Origin: Chloroflexota bacterium
GTDB taxonomy: Bacteria; Chloroflexota; Limnocylindria; Limnocylindrales; CSP1-4
NCBI GenBank assembly: GCA_025358515.1
Contig: JANYJG010000099.1
Location: forward strand, 1-49,082
Direction of reading: 5' to 3'
Length of the DNA stretch: 49,082 bases
The position numbers and the translations under genes are program-made. Below the pieces are notes generated by a model. That model saw only the letters and a program-made list of their open reading frames with translations, did not search any database and had not been told where the DNA came from. Of the stretch, positions 34,870-43,283 are shown in pieces; the first letter of the stretch is position 1; each line of letters begins with the position of its first letter.

Positions 34870-35783
34870 CCGCACAGTCCACGCCCGCCGCCGGCCGCTC
34901 GCCGCTACGAGCCCGCCTGGCTCTGTATCGAAATCCGCTCGTCGTCGGATGCTCCGGCTTCGGAGTCGTCCTACTCGGCTGGTTGCTGCTGGTCGTCGGC
35001 CCGGCCCAGGGAACGATCGGCTTCGACGCCTACGCCTACTGGGCCGTGCCGGTTCTGCATCCATACGGTGCGCCCCTCGGGACCGTCGGTTCGTTCACCT
35101 ATTCACCCGCCGTTGCCCTCGCCTTCGCTCCGGCCCACTTGCTGTCCTTCGGCGCGTTCTACGTGGTCTGGGCCGGCTTCCTGGCGGCGAACCTGGTCTG
35201 GTTGACCCGCCGGTACGGGTTGCTGTGGTTGGCCATCCTGCCAGTGCCGCTCGAGCTTTATCACGCCAACGTCAACCTTCTGCTGGCAACGGTGTGCGTT
35301 CTGGGTTTCCGCTATCCGGCGCTGTGGTCCATCGCGCTGCTGACCAAAGTCACGCCTGGTATCGGGTTGCTGTGGTTCGTGGTCCGGGGCGAGTGGCGTC
35401 CACTGGCGATCGCCCTGGGCGCGACTGCGACCATCGCCGCCGTCTCGTTCGTCATCGCGCCCGGAGCGTGGTTCGACTGGATCCGCTTCCTGTCCAACTC
35501 CAGTTCCACGGGACCGCTCGACAACGGCTCGTACCAGTGGCTGTTCCCGCCGCTCTGGCTGCGTCTGATTGGGGCCGCCGCCCTCATCGTCTGGGGCGCA
35601 AGGACGGACCGGCGCTGGGTGTTGCCGGTCGCCATGACGATAGCTATGCCTGTCATTTGGATCACCTCGCCGGCGATCCTCGCTGCGATCCCCCGTCTCC
35701 GCCGTCACCCTGAGGAGACCGTGCCAGCGATTTCAGCGCCGCCCAGGGCATCGTCGCCGGGCGTCCCCCGAGCCGCGACCTGA
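34866..35783 (+). CDS. GT87-like membrane glycosyltransferase (third of three)
   Basis: A 305-residue multi-pass membrane protein, also GT87-like. It has TIGFDAYAYWAVPVLHPYGAPLGTVGSFTYSPAVALAFAPAHLL in the first loop and LLTKVTPGIGLLWFVVRGEW, a pattern common in this family (K-P motif between helices). The ATG at 34866 overlaps the previous stop as ATGA; an ATG at 34854 is also in frame but not needed. The proline-rich tail is probably cytoplasmic or disordered. Role in envelope glycan assembly is inferred from family only. Confidence 0.73.
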   Translation: MTAQSTPAAGRSPLRARLALYRNPLVVGCSGFGVVLLGWLLLVVGPAQGTIGFDAYAYWAVPVLHPYGAPLGTVGSFTYSPAVALAFAPAHLLSFGAFYVVWAGFLAANLVWLTRRYGLLWLAILPVPLELYHANVNLLLATVCVLGFRYPALWSIALLTKVTPGIGLLWFVVRGEWRPLAIALGATATIAAVSFVIAPGAWFDWIRFLSNSSSTGPLDNGSYQWLFPPLWLRLIGAAALIVWGARTDRRWVLPVAMTIAMPVIWITSPAILAAIPRLRRHPEETVPAISAPPRASSPGVPRAAT

Positions 35784-35895
35784 TCCGAGTCAACCCCAAC
35801 TCGCCTCTCGGACCTACAATTTCCGGTGCCGTGCCAACAATTACGTCCCTCGGCCATGCCGAGCCATTTGACATCCCGCAGAAGGTGCGCCAGAG

Positions 35896-38742
35896 ATGTT
35901 CGACCGACTTGGCCGACTCGTTCTTAGGTTTCGATTCGTGTTCGTGCTCGGTTGGGCCATCGCCGCGATTCTCTTCGGCGCCCTTGGGCCATCGCTGACC
36001 AAGGTCGGCTCGGCCGACGAAACGAGCTTCCTGCCCAAGAACGCGGAGTCCATGGCGGCGCGGAACCTCATCAGGAGCGCCTTCCCGAACGACTCGGCGC
36101 CGGCCCAGGGCCTCATCGTCTTTGCCCGTTCCGGCGGCGTAACCGAGGCCGATAGGGCTGTGATAGAGGGCCTGCGAAGCTGGTTCGAGAGTCGCGACAA
36201 CTCCGGATCAATCCTCCGCTACGTCACCGTCGAGCATTCGGCACAGCTGGCATCGATGTACCGCAGCTCGGACGGAACAGTGGAACTGGCACGGGTGGAT
36301 CTGTCCTCGCCATCGTTCCTGCCCGCGACAAATACCGCGATCGACGCCATCCGAACACATCTGGCGGAGCCGGGTGTGCTGCCGGCGGGCCTGACCGGAC
36401 AGGTCACCGGCCAGGCCGGAATCGGTCGCGACTACCTCAAGGCGATCCAGGAGGGGACCGACCGAACGACCATCGTGACCGTCATGCTGGTCATGGTCGT
36501 CCTGCTCCTGATTTACCGCGCACCTCTGGCTGCGCTCGTTCCGCTGGTCACCATAGGCGCGGCCTTCATGGTCTCGCGGGGCACTCTTGGGTTTCTGGCT
36601 CAGAGCGGCTGGAAGCTGTCGTCCGTGCTGGACTCGTTCATCGTCGTAATGGTCTTTGGCGTCGGCACCGACTACACCATCTTCCTGATCTCCAGATTCC
36701 GTGAGGAGTTGGGCAGGAACCGCAACGAAGATGCGGTGCGCCTGACCGTGAGCCGTATCGGCGCCGTGATCACGGCCTCCGCGGCCACGGTCATCGTCGG
36801 CCTCACGTCCATGCTGGCAGCCCAATTCGGCATGATCCAGACGATCGGTCCGGCCCTCGCCATCACCATTTTTATGACGTTGCTGGCGGGCTTGACCCTG
36901 GCCCCATCCCTGCTGGCGATCTTTGGGAGGCGCCTATTCTGGCCGCTCCACGAGCAAACTCGCACGGCCAGCCACGAGTCGGCCGGCTTCTGGGCGGGAC
37001 TGGCTCGCCGAATAACCGAGCGCCCGGGCCGACTGGCCGCCCTGGTTCTCGTGGTGCTTTTCATTCCGCTCCTGGCCCTGCCGCAACTCAAGCAGAACTT
37101 CGACCTGATCCAGGAGCTGCCGTCCAGCGCCGAATCGCGGCTCGGATTCCAGACCCTCGGGGCCCATTTCCCGCAGGGCCAGCTGATGCCGCTGACCGTG
37201 CTCGTGGACGTGCCGGCGGGGGACCTGGGCTCGCAGCCGGCGCTGGCCCGAATCGGCGAACTGGAGAGCAAGCTCGCCGCGTTGCCGGACGTGCAATCAG
37301 TTCGCAGCGTCGTCGACCCAGCGGCCGAGGGCAAGGTCTCCGACCTCGTCCGACCGGCCGTGCAGCTGACGCAGGCGGCGGACGGTTTCCGCAAACCGCC
37401 CAGCCGGGATATCAACGTCCAGTTCGGTGAAAAATCCCTCACCAACCTGCGGTCGCTGTCCTCATACCTCAAGGGTCTGGCCGCATCGTTCCCCAAGGTG
37501 GCCGGGTCCGCCACGCTGTCCGGCGCCCCAGCCGATCTGGCGTTGCTCGAGCAGGGCATCCTCGCCGGCCGGCAGTCGGCGCTGGTGAGCAATCAGCTCA
37601 ACGCGATCGCTGGCAATGTCCAGCAGTCCGTATCGGGTGTCGGCTCGAGCGATGCCGCCGCCCAGCTCCTGGCGCTCAATGCCTATCTCGAGGAACTGGG
37701 TACGGCACAGCCGGCGGTCAAGTCCGTCGACTCGTACACGACTGCCAGGGCCGCGCTTGTGACCCTGGCCACGAACGGCTCCGACAAGGTGGCCGGCTTG
37801 CAGCTTCTGACCTCGGTGCGCGCCCTGGCGAGCTGGTTCGGGGCCCGGCCTGCGCCGGTCTACTTCGCGCCGACAAGCGCAACCCCGACGGCCGATTCGA
37901 TAGCTCAAGCCCAGGCAATGGCGGCTGCCCGCTCGCGTCTGGCCGCCGAGTTCGATGGAGTCGCCGCCGCCTTCTCATCGACGGACCTGTACGCGTCCTC
38001 CGAGTTGACGGCTGCGTACCGGTCGTCCGATGGCCGCGTCGCTCGGCTGTACGTCACAACCGTCACCAACCCGTATGACACCAAGGCCTTCGACACGGTC
38101 CGGCAGATGCGCACCGCGCTGAAGGCCCAGGCCTCGAGCTTCGGGCCCGAGGCGCGCGTCTACGTCGGCGGGGCTACGGCCGAGTTTGCGGACGTCCAGA
38201 CCACGATTTCTGCGGACTTCCTGCGTGTCGCGGGCATCACAATCCTGGGCATCCTGATTGTGTTGATCCTGCTGCTGCGGGCTCTGACGGCGCCCGTGTA
38301 CCTGGTCCTGACGGTGTTGCTTTCCTTCGCCGGCAGCCTGGGCCTATCCGCCCTGATCCTGCAGCGGGTCTTCGGCGAGGCCGGCATCAATTATTTCATA
38401 CCGCTCATGGTGTTCGTGTTACTCGTGGCCCTCGGGTCCGACTACAACATCTTCCTGATGTCACGGGTTCGGGAGGAGAGCGCCACCCGGCCGCTCCTTG
38501 AAGGTATACGGGTCGCCTCCGCCCGAACGGGCACGGTCATTACCTCCGCGGGTCTGATCCTGGCCGGAACCTTCGGGGCGCTTATAACCTCGCCGCTGCA
38601 ACTGCTCTTCCAGGTCGGCGTCACGGTCGGGCTGGGCGTGCTGATCGACACGTTCGTGGTTCGCAGCCTGCTGGTTCCGGCCCTGACGGCGTTCATCGGC
38701 GAGCGCGCCTGGTGGCCGTTCCATCGCCGCGGGGACTCGTAA
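35896..38742 (+). CDS. MmpL-family RND transporter
   Basis: A 948-residue transporter of the MMPL/RND type, proton-driven and usually exporting lipids or glycolipids. Two repeats are visible. Each has a first helix, a large external loop and a block of helices. The first block has VVMVFGVGTDYTIFLISRFREELGRN (GTDY near 257) and the second MVFVLLVALGSDYNIFLMSRVREES (near 848). The GxDY Asp residues are the expected proton-relay sites. An extra external region (about 400-735) carries Ala/Ser-rich coiled segments. Start ATG at 35896 after GAAGG. It lies 112 bp behind the three glycosyltransferases and may export their product; that is inference. Confidence 0.9.
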   Translation: MFDRLGRLVLRFRFVFVLGWAIAAILFGALGPSLTKVGSADETSFLPKNAESMAARNLIRSAFPNDSAPAQGLIVFARSGGVTEADRAVIEGLRSWFESRDNSGSILRYVTVEHSAQLASMYRSSDGTVELARVDLSSPSFLPATNTAIDAIRTHLAEPGVLPAGLTGQVTGQAGIGRDYLKAIQEGTDRTTIVTVMLVMVVLLLIYRAPLAALVPLVTIGAAFMVSRGTLGFLAQSGWKLSSVLDSFIVVMVFGVGTDYTIFLISRFREELGRNRNEDAVRLTVSRIGAVITASAATVIVGLTSMLAAQFGMIQTIGPALAITIFMTLLAGLTLAPSLLAIFGRRLFWPLHEQTRTASHESAGFWAGLARRITERPGRLAALVLVVLFIPLLALPQLKQNFDLIQELPSSAESRLGFQTLGAHFPQGQLMPLTVLVDVPAGDLGSQPALARIGELESKLAALPDVQSVRSVVDPAAEGKVSDLVRPAVQLTQAADGFRKPPSRDINVQFGEKSLTNLRSLSSYLKGLAASFPKVAGSATLSGAPADLALLEQGILAGRQSALVSNQLNAIAGNVQQSVSGVGSSDAAAQLLALNAYLEELGTAQPAVKSVDSYTTARAALVTLATNGSDKVAGLQLLTSVRALASWFGARPAPVYFAPTSATPTADSIAQAQAMAAARSRLAAEFDGVAAAFSSTDLYASSELTAAYRSSDGRVARLYVTTVTNPYDTKAFDTVRQMRTALKAQASSFGPEARVYVGGATAEFADVQTTISADFLRVAGITILGILIVLILLLRALTAPVYLVLTVLLSFAGSLGLSALILQRVFGEAGINYFIPLMVFVLLVALGSDYNIFLMSRVREESATRPLLEGIRVASARTGTVITSAGLILAGTFGALITSPLQLLFQVGVTVGLGVLIDTFVVRSLLVPALTAFIGERAWWPFHRRGDS

Positions 38743-38961
38743 AAGGGTGACTTCATTTCGTGCACGGCGCAGTGCGGGTCCCCGGTCGATTCCGCTCACC
38801 CGATGAGCAACGCTGGCATTTGGGCCCGCTTCTGGCCTTGGCTGCTCACCGGGTGAGCACATGGAACGTCGTGGGCCAGTCCACGGCTCTGATTTGTCGA
38901 AACTGCTCAGATCCAGTCACAAGTTCGACCAAATGCGGGCCCCCCACGACCCGGTTGGTCG

Positions 38962-38986
38962 AACTTGCCCACCGGGTGAGCAAGTT
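38962..38986. repeat. 25-bp near-perfect inverted repeat (largest of the spacer palindromes)
   Basis: Arms of 12 bases (AACTTGCCCACC and GGTGAGCAAGTT) around a central G, with one mismatch that would be a G-U pair in RNA. It contains one copy of the 15-bp palindrome and overlaps the 12-bp inverted repeat at 38955-38966. Confidence 0.85.
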
Positions 38987-39094
38987 GGACGGTCCAACAC
39001 GCTGAAAGAGCCCCGGCATGTGTGATGTGCTCTCCCGGTGGTCGCCCCGGAGCCGCCAGGAGCCCGCAACGCCAGGTTTGTGTGGCCATCTGAG

Positions 39095-39152
39095 CAGCAG
39101 CGGCAGGATCGACAGGTGGCAGGTGGCAGGCAGCAGCGGCAGGATCGACAGG
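39095..39152 (+). repeat. 22-bp direct repeat with 36-bp period
   Basis: An identical 22-base block (starting CAGCAGCGGCAGGATC) occurs at 39095-39116 and 39131-39152, with GTGGCAG motifs between. There are only two copies and no spacer diversity, so it is not a CRISPR array. Confidence 0.9.
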
Positions 39153-39271
39153 CCTGCGTTCATGGCGACGGGCGCAAACCCTTCTCCAGTCGAGACCGGA
39201 CCTGGCGATGACTCCGGTACCATCGTCCTGCGGTCGCAAGACCATGGCATAAGGCGTGGGTTGACTGCTGC

Positions 39272-39280
39272 TGATACACT
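39272..39280 (+). promoter_or_regulatory. Extended -10 candidate for the ilvB operon leader
   Basis: TGATACACT reads as TG-n-TACACT. It would start the leader near 39287, about 48 bases before the leader ORF. A TTGACT at 39261 is too close to serve as its -35. Confidence 0.45.
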
Positions 39281-39334
39281 CGCCAAACACTGCGGGTCTA
39301 ACCACCCGAGAGCGTTAGCTACGGAGTAACCAGG

Positions 39335-39541
39335 TTGGGTCTATTCAACGCTCGGAGCCGCCGCCACGTCGCCATCCTTGTGAGGGCTGACGGTCGGCGT
39401 GTCCAGGTGCCTCTCGAAGACCTCGGCCTGGTTGACGTATCCCTCCTCGGTCTACTTAGCTCGCTTGAGCTTGGCATTGAGCACGTATTTGGGCTCATTA
39501 CCGGCTCCCGGCGGGGGACTGGACGGCGGGATCAGCGCTAG
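39335..39541 (+). CDS. Candidate leader peptide of the ilvBNC-leuAB-cimA operon
   Basis: A 68-codon ORF with a TTG start and a clean GGAG eight bases upstream. Residues 25-55 hold 16 Leu/Val/Ile in 31 positions, including SLLGLLSSLELGI. Of 12 Leu codons only one is CTG; four are CTT and two CTA, unlike the CTG/CTC-dominated neighbours. It ends 25 bases before a perfect intrinsic terminator, and the operon it precedes makes leucine, valine and isoleucine. This is the arrangement of an attenuation leader peptide. I do not recognise it as a protein family. It could instead be a small protein of unknown function. Confidence 0.62.
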   Translation: MGLFNARSRRHVAILVRADGRRVQVPLEDLGLVDVSLLGLLSSLELGIEHVFGLITGSRRGTGRRDQR

Positions 39542-39578
39542 CGGGCGCAGAACCTAGAACCACCAGAACCCTCGCCGG
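39508..39578 (+). promoter_or_regulatory. Possible antiterminator pairing in the ilvB leader
   Basis: CCGGCGGGGG (39508-39517, inside the leader ORF) can pair with CCCTCGCCGG (39569-39578) in ten consecutive pairs, one of them G-U. The second segment is the left arm and loop of the terminator hairpin, so the two structures exclude each other. A seven-pair alternative uses 39524-39530, within the footprint of a ribosome at the leader stop codon. Confidence 0.55.
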
Positions 39579-39595
39579 CGCGGCGAGGGTTTTTT
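39567..39595 (+). terminator. Intrinsic terminator (attenuator) before ilvB
   Basis: The stem CCCTCGCC (39569-39576) and GGCGAGGG (39582-39589) is perfect, extended by two A-T pairs, with a 5-nt loop and six Ts at 39590-39595. It is the only hairpin with a clear T-tract I found in the window, and it lies between the leader ORF and ilvB rather than at an operon end. Confidence 0.88.
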
Positions 39596-39665
39596 CATGA
39601 GTTTCAAGACCGACGACTTGGCAGTCACCCGGGGGGCCGGGCAGAAACCAAAAGGAGTGGCAGCG

Positions 39666-41591
39666 ATGGGCAGCACAGACGACGCCGCGGGAGGTTCGCC
39701 CGCGACTGCGACGACGCCCGCGACGGCGACGACGCCGGCGACGGCAGCGCGTTCGCGCATCAACCACATGCCCGGCGCCGGCTCCGCGCGGGCCGCGGCC
39801 ATCGAGGCCGGACGGCGAGAGATGCTGCACGAGAGCCGCCGGCTGGAGCTCAAGAGCCTCGGGGAGCGCGGCTTGAAGCGTCCCCGCATCGGTGCCGATG
39901 CAGTGTGCGAGGCGCTCCTGGCGCAGGGCGTCGACGTCATCTTCGGCTTTCCCGGCGGCGTGCTCCTGCCCCTCTACGATGTCCTCGGCGACTACCCCGA
40001 ACTTCGCCACATCCTGGTCCGCCACGAGCAGGGCGCGTCTCACGCCGCCGATGGCTACGCTCGGGCATCGGGCGACGTCGGGGTCTGCCTCGGAACCTCC
40101 GGCCCGGGGGCCACGAACCTCGTCACCGGCATCGGCAACGCCATGCTGGACTCCATCCCGATGGTCGCGATCACCGGCAACGTCGTCTCCTCCCTGCTGG
40201 GCAAGGACGCCTTCCAGGAGATCGACATCACCGGCATCACCCTTCCCTGCACCAAGCACAACTACCTGGTCCGCGATCCCAACGAAATCCCGCGCGTTTT
40301 CGCCGAAGCCTTCCACATCGCTCGGACGGGCCGTCCCGGACCGGTCCACGTGGATCTCACCAAGGACGCCCTGATGGGCGTGTGCACGGCCGAGCATCCC
40401 ACAACCGTCGATCTGCCCGGCTTCAAGCCCACTTTCGAAGGCCATCCCCGCCAGATCAAACTAGCGGCCCAAGAGATCGCCAAGGCCCAGCGCCCAGTCA
40501 TTCTGGCCGGGCACGGCGTCCTGATCTCTAACGCGACCGCCGAGCTCCTCGAATTGGCCGAGAAGGCGCAAATCCCTGTGGCGCATACGCTTCTGGGCGT
40601 TGGCGCAATGGACGAGAGGCACCCGCTCAGCCTCGGCTTCGTCGGCATGCACGGCTGGAAGCACGCCAACAAGGCGATCCAGTCGTCGGATCTGCTGATC
40701 GCGCTGGGTATGCGCTTCGACGATCGCGTGACGGGCCACGTCCCCACGTTCGCGCCCTATGCCCGGATCATCCATGTCGACATCGACCCGGCCGAGATCG
40801 GCAAGAACGTCGCCGTCGAAATCCCGATCGTGGGCGACGTCAAGCGCGTCCTGATGGCCCTCATTCCGCAGGTCGACGCGGTCGAGCCGGAGGGCCGCGC
40901 CGCATACCTGGCCGAAATCGACGGTTGGCGGGCCGAGGCCGAGACTACGCCGTGGCACGGCTCCGGGGCGTGGCGCAACGGCCAGCTCTCGGCCGACTTC
41001 GTCGTGCGAAAGATCGGCGAGGCATCCGACCACGACGCCACGCTGGTGGCCGACGTCGGTCAAAACCAGATGTGGACGGCCCGATACGGTGGGTTCCGCC
41101 GGCCCAACAGCCACATAAGTTCCGGCGGCCTGGGCACGATGGGCTATGGGCTGCCTGCGGCGATGGGCGCGGCAGTCGGCCGGCCCGACAAGGAGACCTG
41201 GGCAATAGTCGGCGACGGCGGCTTCCAGATGACCGTCCAGGAGCTCATGACTCTGGTCCAGGACCATATCCCGGTCAAGATTGCTCTGCTGGACAATCAC
41301 AAACTGGGCATGATCAGGCAGTGGCAGGAGCTCGTGTACGCTGGCAACTACCACTCGTCGCATCTTCTGGGGCCCGATTGGATGAAGCTGGCCGAGGCCT
41401 ATGGCATCCCGGCCTTCATGGCCAGCACGCCCGAGGAGGTCGAGGCGGCCATCGCCGCGGCCCGCGCCGTGGACGGTCCGGCACTAGTCAATTTCCAGAT
41501 CGCGGAAGAGCAGAACGTCTTCCCGATGATGCCCGCAGGCAAGGGCCTGTCTGATCTGCTCGAGGAACAGTTCGAGGAGCCCAAGCGATGA
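39666..41591 (+). CDS. ilvB: Acetolactate synthase, large (catalytic) subunit
   Basis: Thiamine-diphosphate enzyme joining two pyruvates, or pyruvate and 2-oxobutyrate, in the first common step of valine and isoleucine synthesis. The 641 residues include an Ala/Thr repeat-rich start (18-bp repeats), then GADAVCEALLAQGVDVIFGFPGGVLLPLYD, the catalytic Glu in RHEQGASHAADGYARASG, GTSGPGATNLVTGI, and the C-terminal ThDP motif VGDGGFQMTVQELMT. The ATG at 39666 has AAAGGAG eight bases upstream. The in-frame ATG at 39597 lies against the terminator T-tract and is not credible. It overlaps ilvN by 4 bp (ATGA). Confidence 0.96.
   Translation: MGSTDDAAGGSPATATTPATATTPATAARSRINHMPGAGSARAAAIEAGRREMLHESRRLELKSLGERGLKRPRIGADAVCEALLAQGVDVIFGFPGGVLLPLYDVLGDYPELRHILVRHEQGASHAADGYARASGDVGVCLGTSGPGATNLVTGIGNAMLDSIPMVAITGNVVSSLLGKDAFQEIDITGITLPCTKHNYLVRDPNEIPRVFAEAFHIARTGRPGPVHVDLTKDALMGVCTAEHPTTVDLPGFKPTFEGHPRQIKLAAQEIAKAQRPVILAGHGVLISNATAELLELAEKAQIPVAHTLLGVGAMDERHPLSLGFVGMHGWKHANKAIQSSDLLIALGMRFDDRVTGHVPTFAPYARIIHVDIDPAEIGKNVAVEIPIVGDVKRVLMALIPQVDAVEPEGRAAYLAEIDGWRAEAETTPWHGSGAWRNGQLSADFVVRKIGEASDHDATLVADVGQNQMWTARYGGFRRPNSHISSGGLGTMGYGLPAAMGAAVGRPDKETWAIVGDGGFQMTVQELMTLVQDHIPVKIALLDNHKLGMIRQWQELVYAGNYHSSHLLGPDWMKLAEAYGIPAFMASTPEEVEAAIAAARAVDGPALVNFQIAEEQNVFPMMPAGKGLSDLLEEQFEEPKR
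39702..39746 (+). repeat. 18-bp tandem repeat at the ilvB N-terminus
   Basis: Two 18-base units (39702-39719 and 39720-39737) and a half unit encode ATATTP-ATATTP-ATA in frame. Confidence 0.85.
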
Positions 41592-42226
41592 GCGGCACTA
41601 CCCCCGATAACGCGGCGTCGGCGCACGGCACTGCCGGGGCCCACTCCGCCGCCCCGGCCCACTCCGCCGCCCCGGCCCATACCGCCGCACCGCCGCGGAC
41701 CATGCCCGGCCACGGTGAGGCCCACCGTCATGTCCTGGTCGCGATCGTCCTGAACCGACCCGGAGTTCTCAACCGCGTGGCAAGCTTGATGCGGGCCCGC
41801 AACTTCAACATCGAGACCCTGGCCGTCAGCCACACCGATCAGCCGGACGTCAGCCGTATGACGCTCACCCTCATCGGCGACGACGTGGCGGTCGAGCAGG
41901 CCGCCAAGCAGCTGTACCGGCTCATCGATGTGCTAAAGGTCCAAGATGTCACCAGCGATCCGATCGTTGAGCACGAGATCGCGCTAATCAAGGTTCGCGC
42001 CACCGACCGCAATCGCGGCGAGGTGCTTACCATCGCGGATATGTACAAGGCCAAGGTTGTGGACCTGGCGGCCGAGTCGCTAATTGTCGAGGCGACCGGT
42101 ACGGAGGCAGAAGTGGACGCTCTGATCGCCCTCCTTCGCGGTTTTGGCATAAAGGAGCTTGTCCGCTCCGGTACCGTCGTCATGTCCCGGGGTGCCGGGT
42201 CAATCGAGGAGGCAACTAAACGATGA
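41588..42226 (+). CDS. ilvN: Acetolactate synthase, small (regulatory) subunit
   Basis: Regulatory subunit that gives feedback control, usually by valine, and raises activity. An ACT domain begins near residue 47 ([37 protein letters not shown]), followed by the IlvN C-terminal domain ([66 protein letters not shown]). About 45 Ala/His-rich residues from an 18-bp repeat (41642-41695) precede it and are unusual. It overlaps ilvB and ilvC by 4 bp each, so the three are translated as a coupled set. Confidence 0.94.
   Translation: MSGTTPDNAASAHGTAGAHSAAPAHSAAPAHTAAPPRTMPGHGEAHRHVLVAIVLNRPGVLNRVASLMRARNFNIETLAVSHTDQPDVSRMTLTLIGDDVAVEQAAKQLYRLIDVLKVQDVTSDPIVEHEIALIKVRATDRNRGEVLTIADMYKAKVVDLAAESLIVEATGTEAEVDALIALLRGFGIKELVRSGTVVMSRGAGSIEEATKR
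41642..41695 (+). repeat. 18-bp tandem repeat in the ilvN N-terminus
   Basis: Two perfect units of CACTCCGCCGCCCCGGCC (41642 and 41660) and a degenerate third encode HSAAPA-like hexapeptides. Confidence 0.88.
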
Positions 42227-43266
42227 CCGCTCGCATGTACTACGACGCAGACGCCGATCCGTCCGCCCTGGAGGGGCAGAAAATCGTCATCGTCGGCTAT
42301 GGCAGCCAGGGCCACGCCCACGCCCAGAACCTTCACGACTCCGGCTACGACGTCACCGTCGTCGAGGCCAACCCGAAGGCTCGGGCGCTAGCGGACGAGG
42401 CCGGTCTGAAGACCGCCGACATCGCCGCTGCCGTCAAGGCGGCGGACGTGATCATGATCCTGGTCCCCGACACCCTTCAGAAGATGGTGTTCGAGACCTC
42501 GATCGAGCCGAACATGCACGCCGGCCAGCTGCTCATGTTCGCCCACGGCTTCAACATCCGGTTCGATCGGATCAAGCCGGGCGAAGGCATCGACGTTGGC
42601 ATGGTCGCCCCCAAGGGCCCAGGCCACCTCGTCCGCTCCGTCTTCGAGCAGGGCGGCGGCGTTCCGGCGCTCTTCGCCGTCGAGAAAGATGCCACCGGAA
42701 CGGCTCGCGCCCGCACCCTGGCCTACGCCCGGGGCATCGGCGCCACTCGGGCCGGCGTCCTCGAGACCACCTTCAAGGAGGAGACCGAGACCGATCTCTT
42801 CGGCGAGCAGGTCGTTCTGTGCGGCGGCGTCACGAGCCTGATCAAGAACGGCTTCGAGACCCTCGTCGAGGCCGGCTACCAGCCGGAACTGGCGTACTTC
42901 GAAGTCATGCACGAGCTCAAGCTGATCGTGGACTTGATGTACCGCGGCGGCATGAACTTCATGCGCTTCTCAGTCAGCGATACCGCCGAGTACGGTGACT
43001 ACGTCTCCGGCCCGCGCATCGTGGACGCCCGCGTCCGCGACGAGATGCGCAAGGTCCTACACGAGATCCAGGATGGCACCTTCGCCGCGAACTGGATCGC
43101 CGAGAACGAAGCGGGCCAGCCCAATTTCAAGAAGATGCGCGAAGCGGACCGCGACCACCAGATCGAGCAGGTCGGGGCCCGACTACGCAAGGCCATGCCG
43201 TTCCTCAACCCCGTCGAAGTCGTGGCCGGGCAGCCACAAGCGGCGGCCGAGAAGCCCAGGAGCTAG
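42223..43266 (+). CDS. ilvC: Ketol-acid reductoisomerase (class I)
   Basis: IlvC isomerises and reduces acetolactate or acetohydroxybutyrate, the second common step. The 347 residues show the cofactor loop [55 protein letters not shown] and the C-terminal [39 protein letters not shown] block with acidic metal ligands. Length is that of the short class I form. The ATG at 42223 overlaps the ilvN stop. Confidence 0.96.
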   Translation: MTARMYYDADADPSALEGQKIVIVGYGSQGHAHAQNLHDSGYDVTVVEANPKARALADEAGLKTADIAAAVKAADVIMILVPDTLQKMVFETSIEPNMHAGQLLMFAHGFNIRFDRIKPGEGIDVGMVAPKGPGHLVRSVFEQGGGVPALFAVEKDATGTARARTLAYARGIGATRAGVLETTFKEETETDLFGEQVVLCGGVTSLIKNGFETLVEAGYQPELAYFEVMHELKLIVDLMYRGGMNFMRFSVSDTAEYGDYVSGPRIVDARVRDEMRKVLHEIQDGTFAANWIAENEAGQPNFKKMREADRDHQIEQVGARLRKAMPFLNPVEVVAGQPQAAAEKPRS

Positions 43267-43283
43267 GCCCCAGGGGGAGTCAT

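Larger units (their letters stand above)
38743..39271. other. Palindrome-rich spacer before the ilvB leader
   Basis: About 530 bp with no convincing gene. It contains three copies of a 15-bp palindrome of the type GCTCACCGGGTGAGC (38794, 38844, 38967), a 12-bp inverted repeat AAGTTCGACCAA/TTGGTCGAACTT (38921-38932 and 38955-38966), a TTGGACGGTCCAA dyad (38985-38997) and a 36-bp-period direct repeat (39095-39152). Open frames on both strands are composed of these repeats. No tRNA or terminator is seen in it. Confidence 0.65.

Noticed and set aside
39095-39152. Possible CRISPR array
   Set aside because: Only two copies, a near-identical short gap and no cas genes.
38846-39286. Minus-strand open frame in the spacer before the ilvB leader
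   Set aside because: Its sequence follows the palindromes and the 36-bp repeat; no recognisable domain.
39597-39665. In-frame ATG at 39597 as the start of ilvB
   Set aside because: It touches the terminator T-tract and lacks a ribosome site; the ATG at 39666 has AAAGGAG at the right distance.
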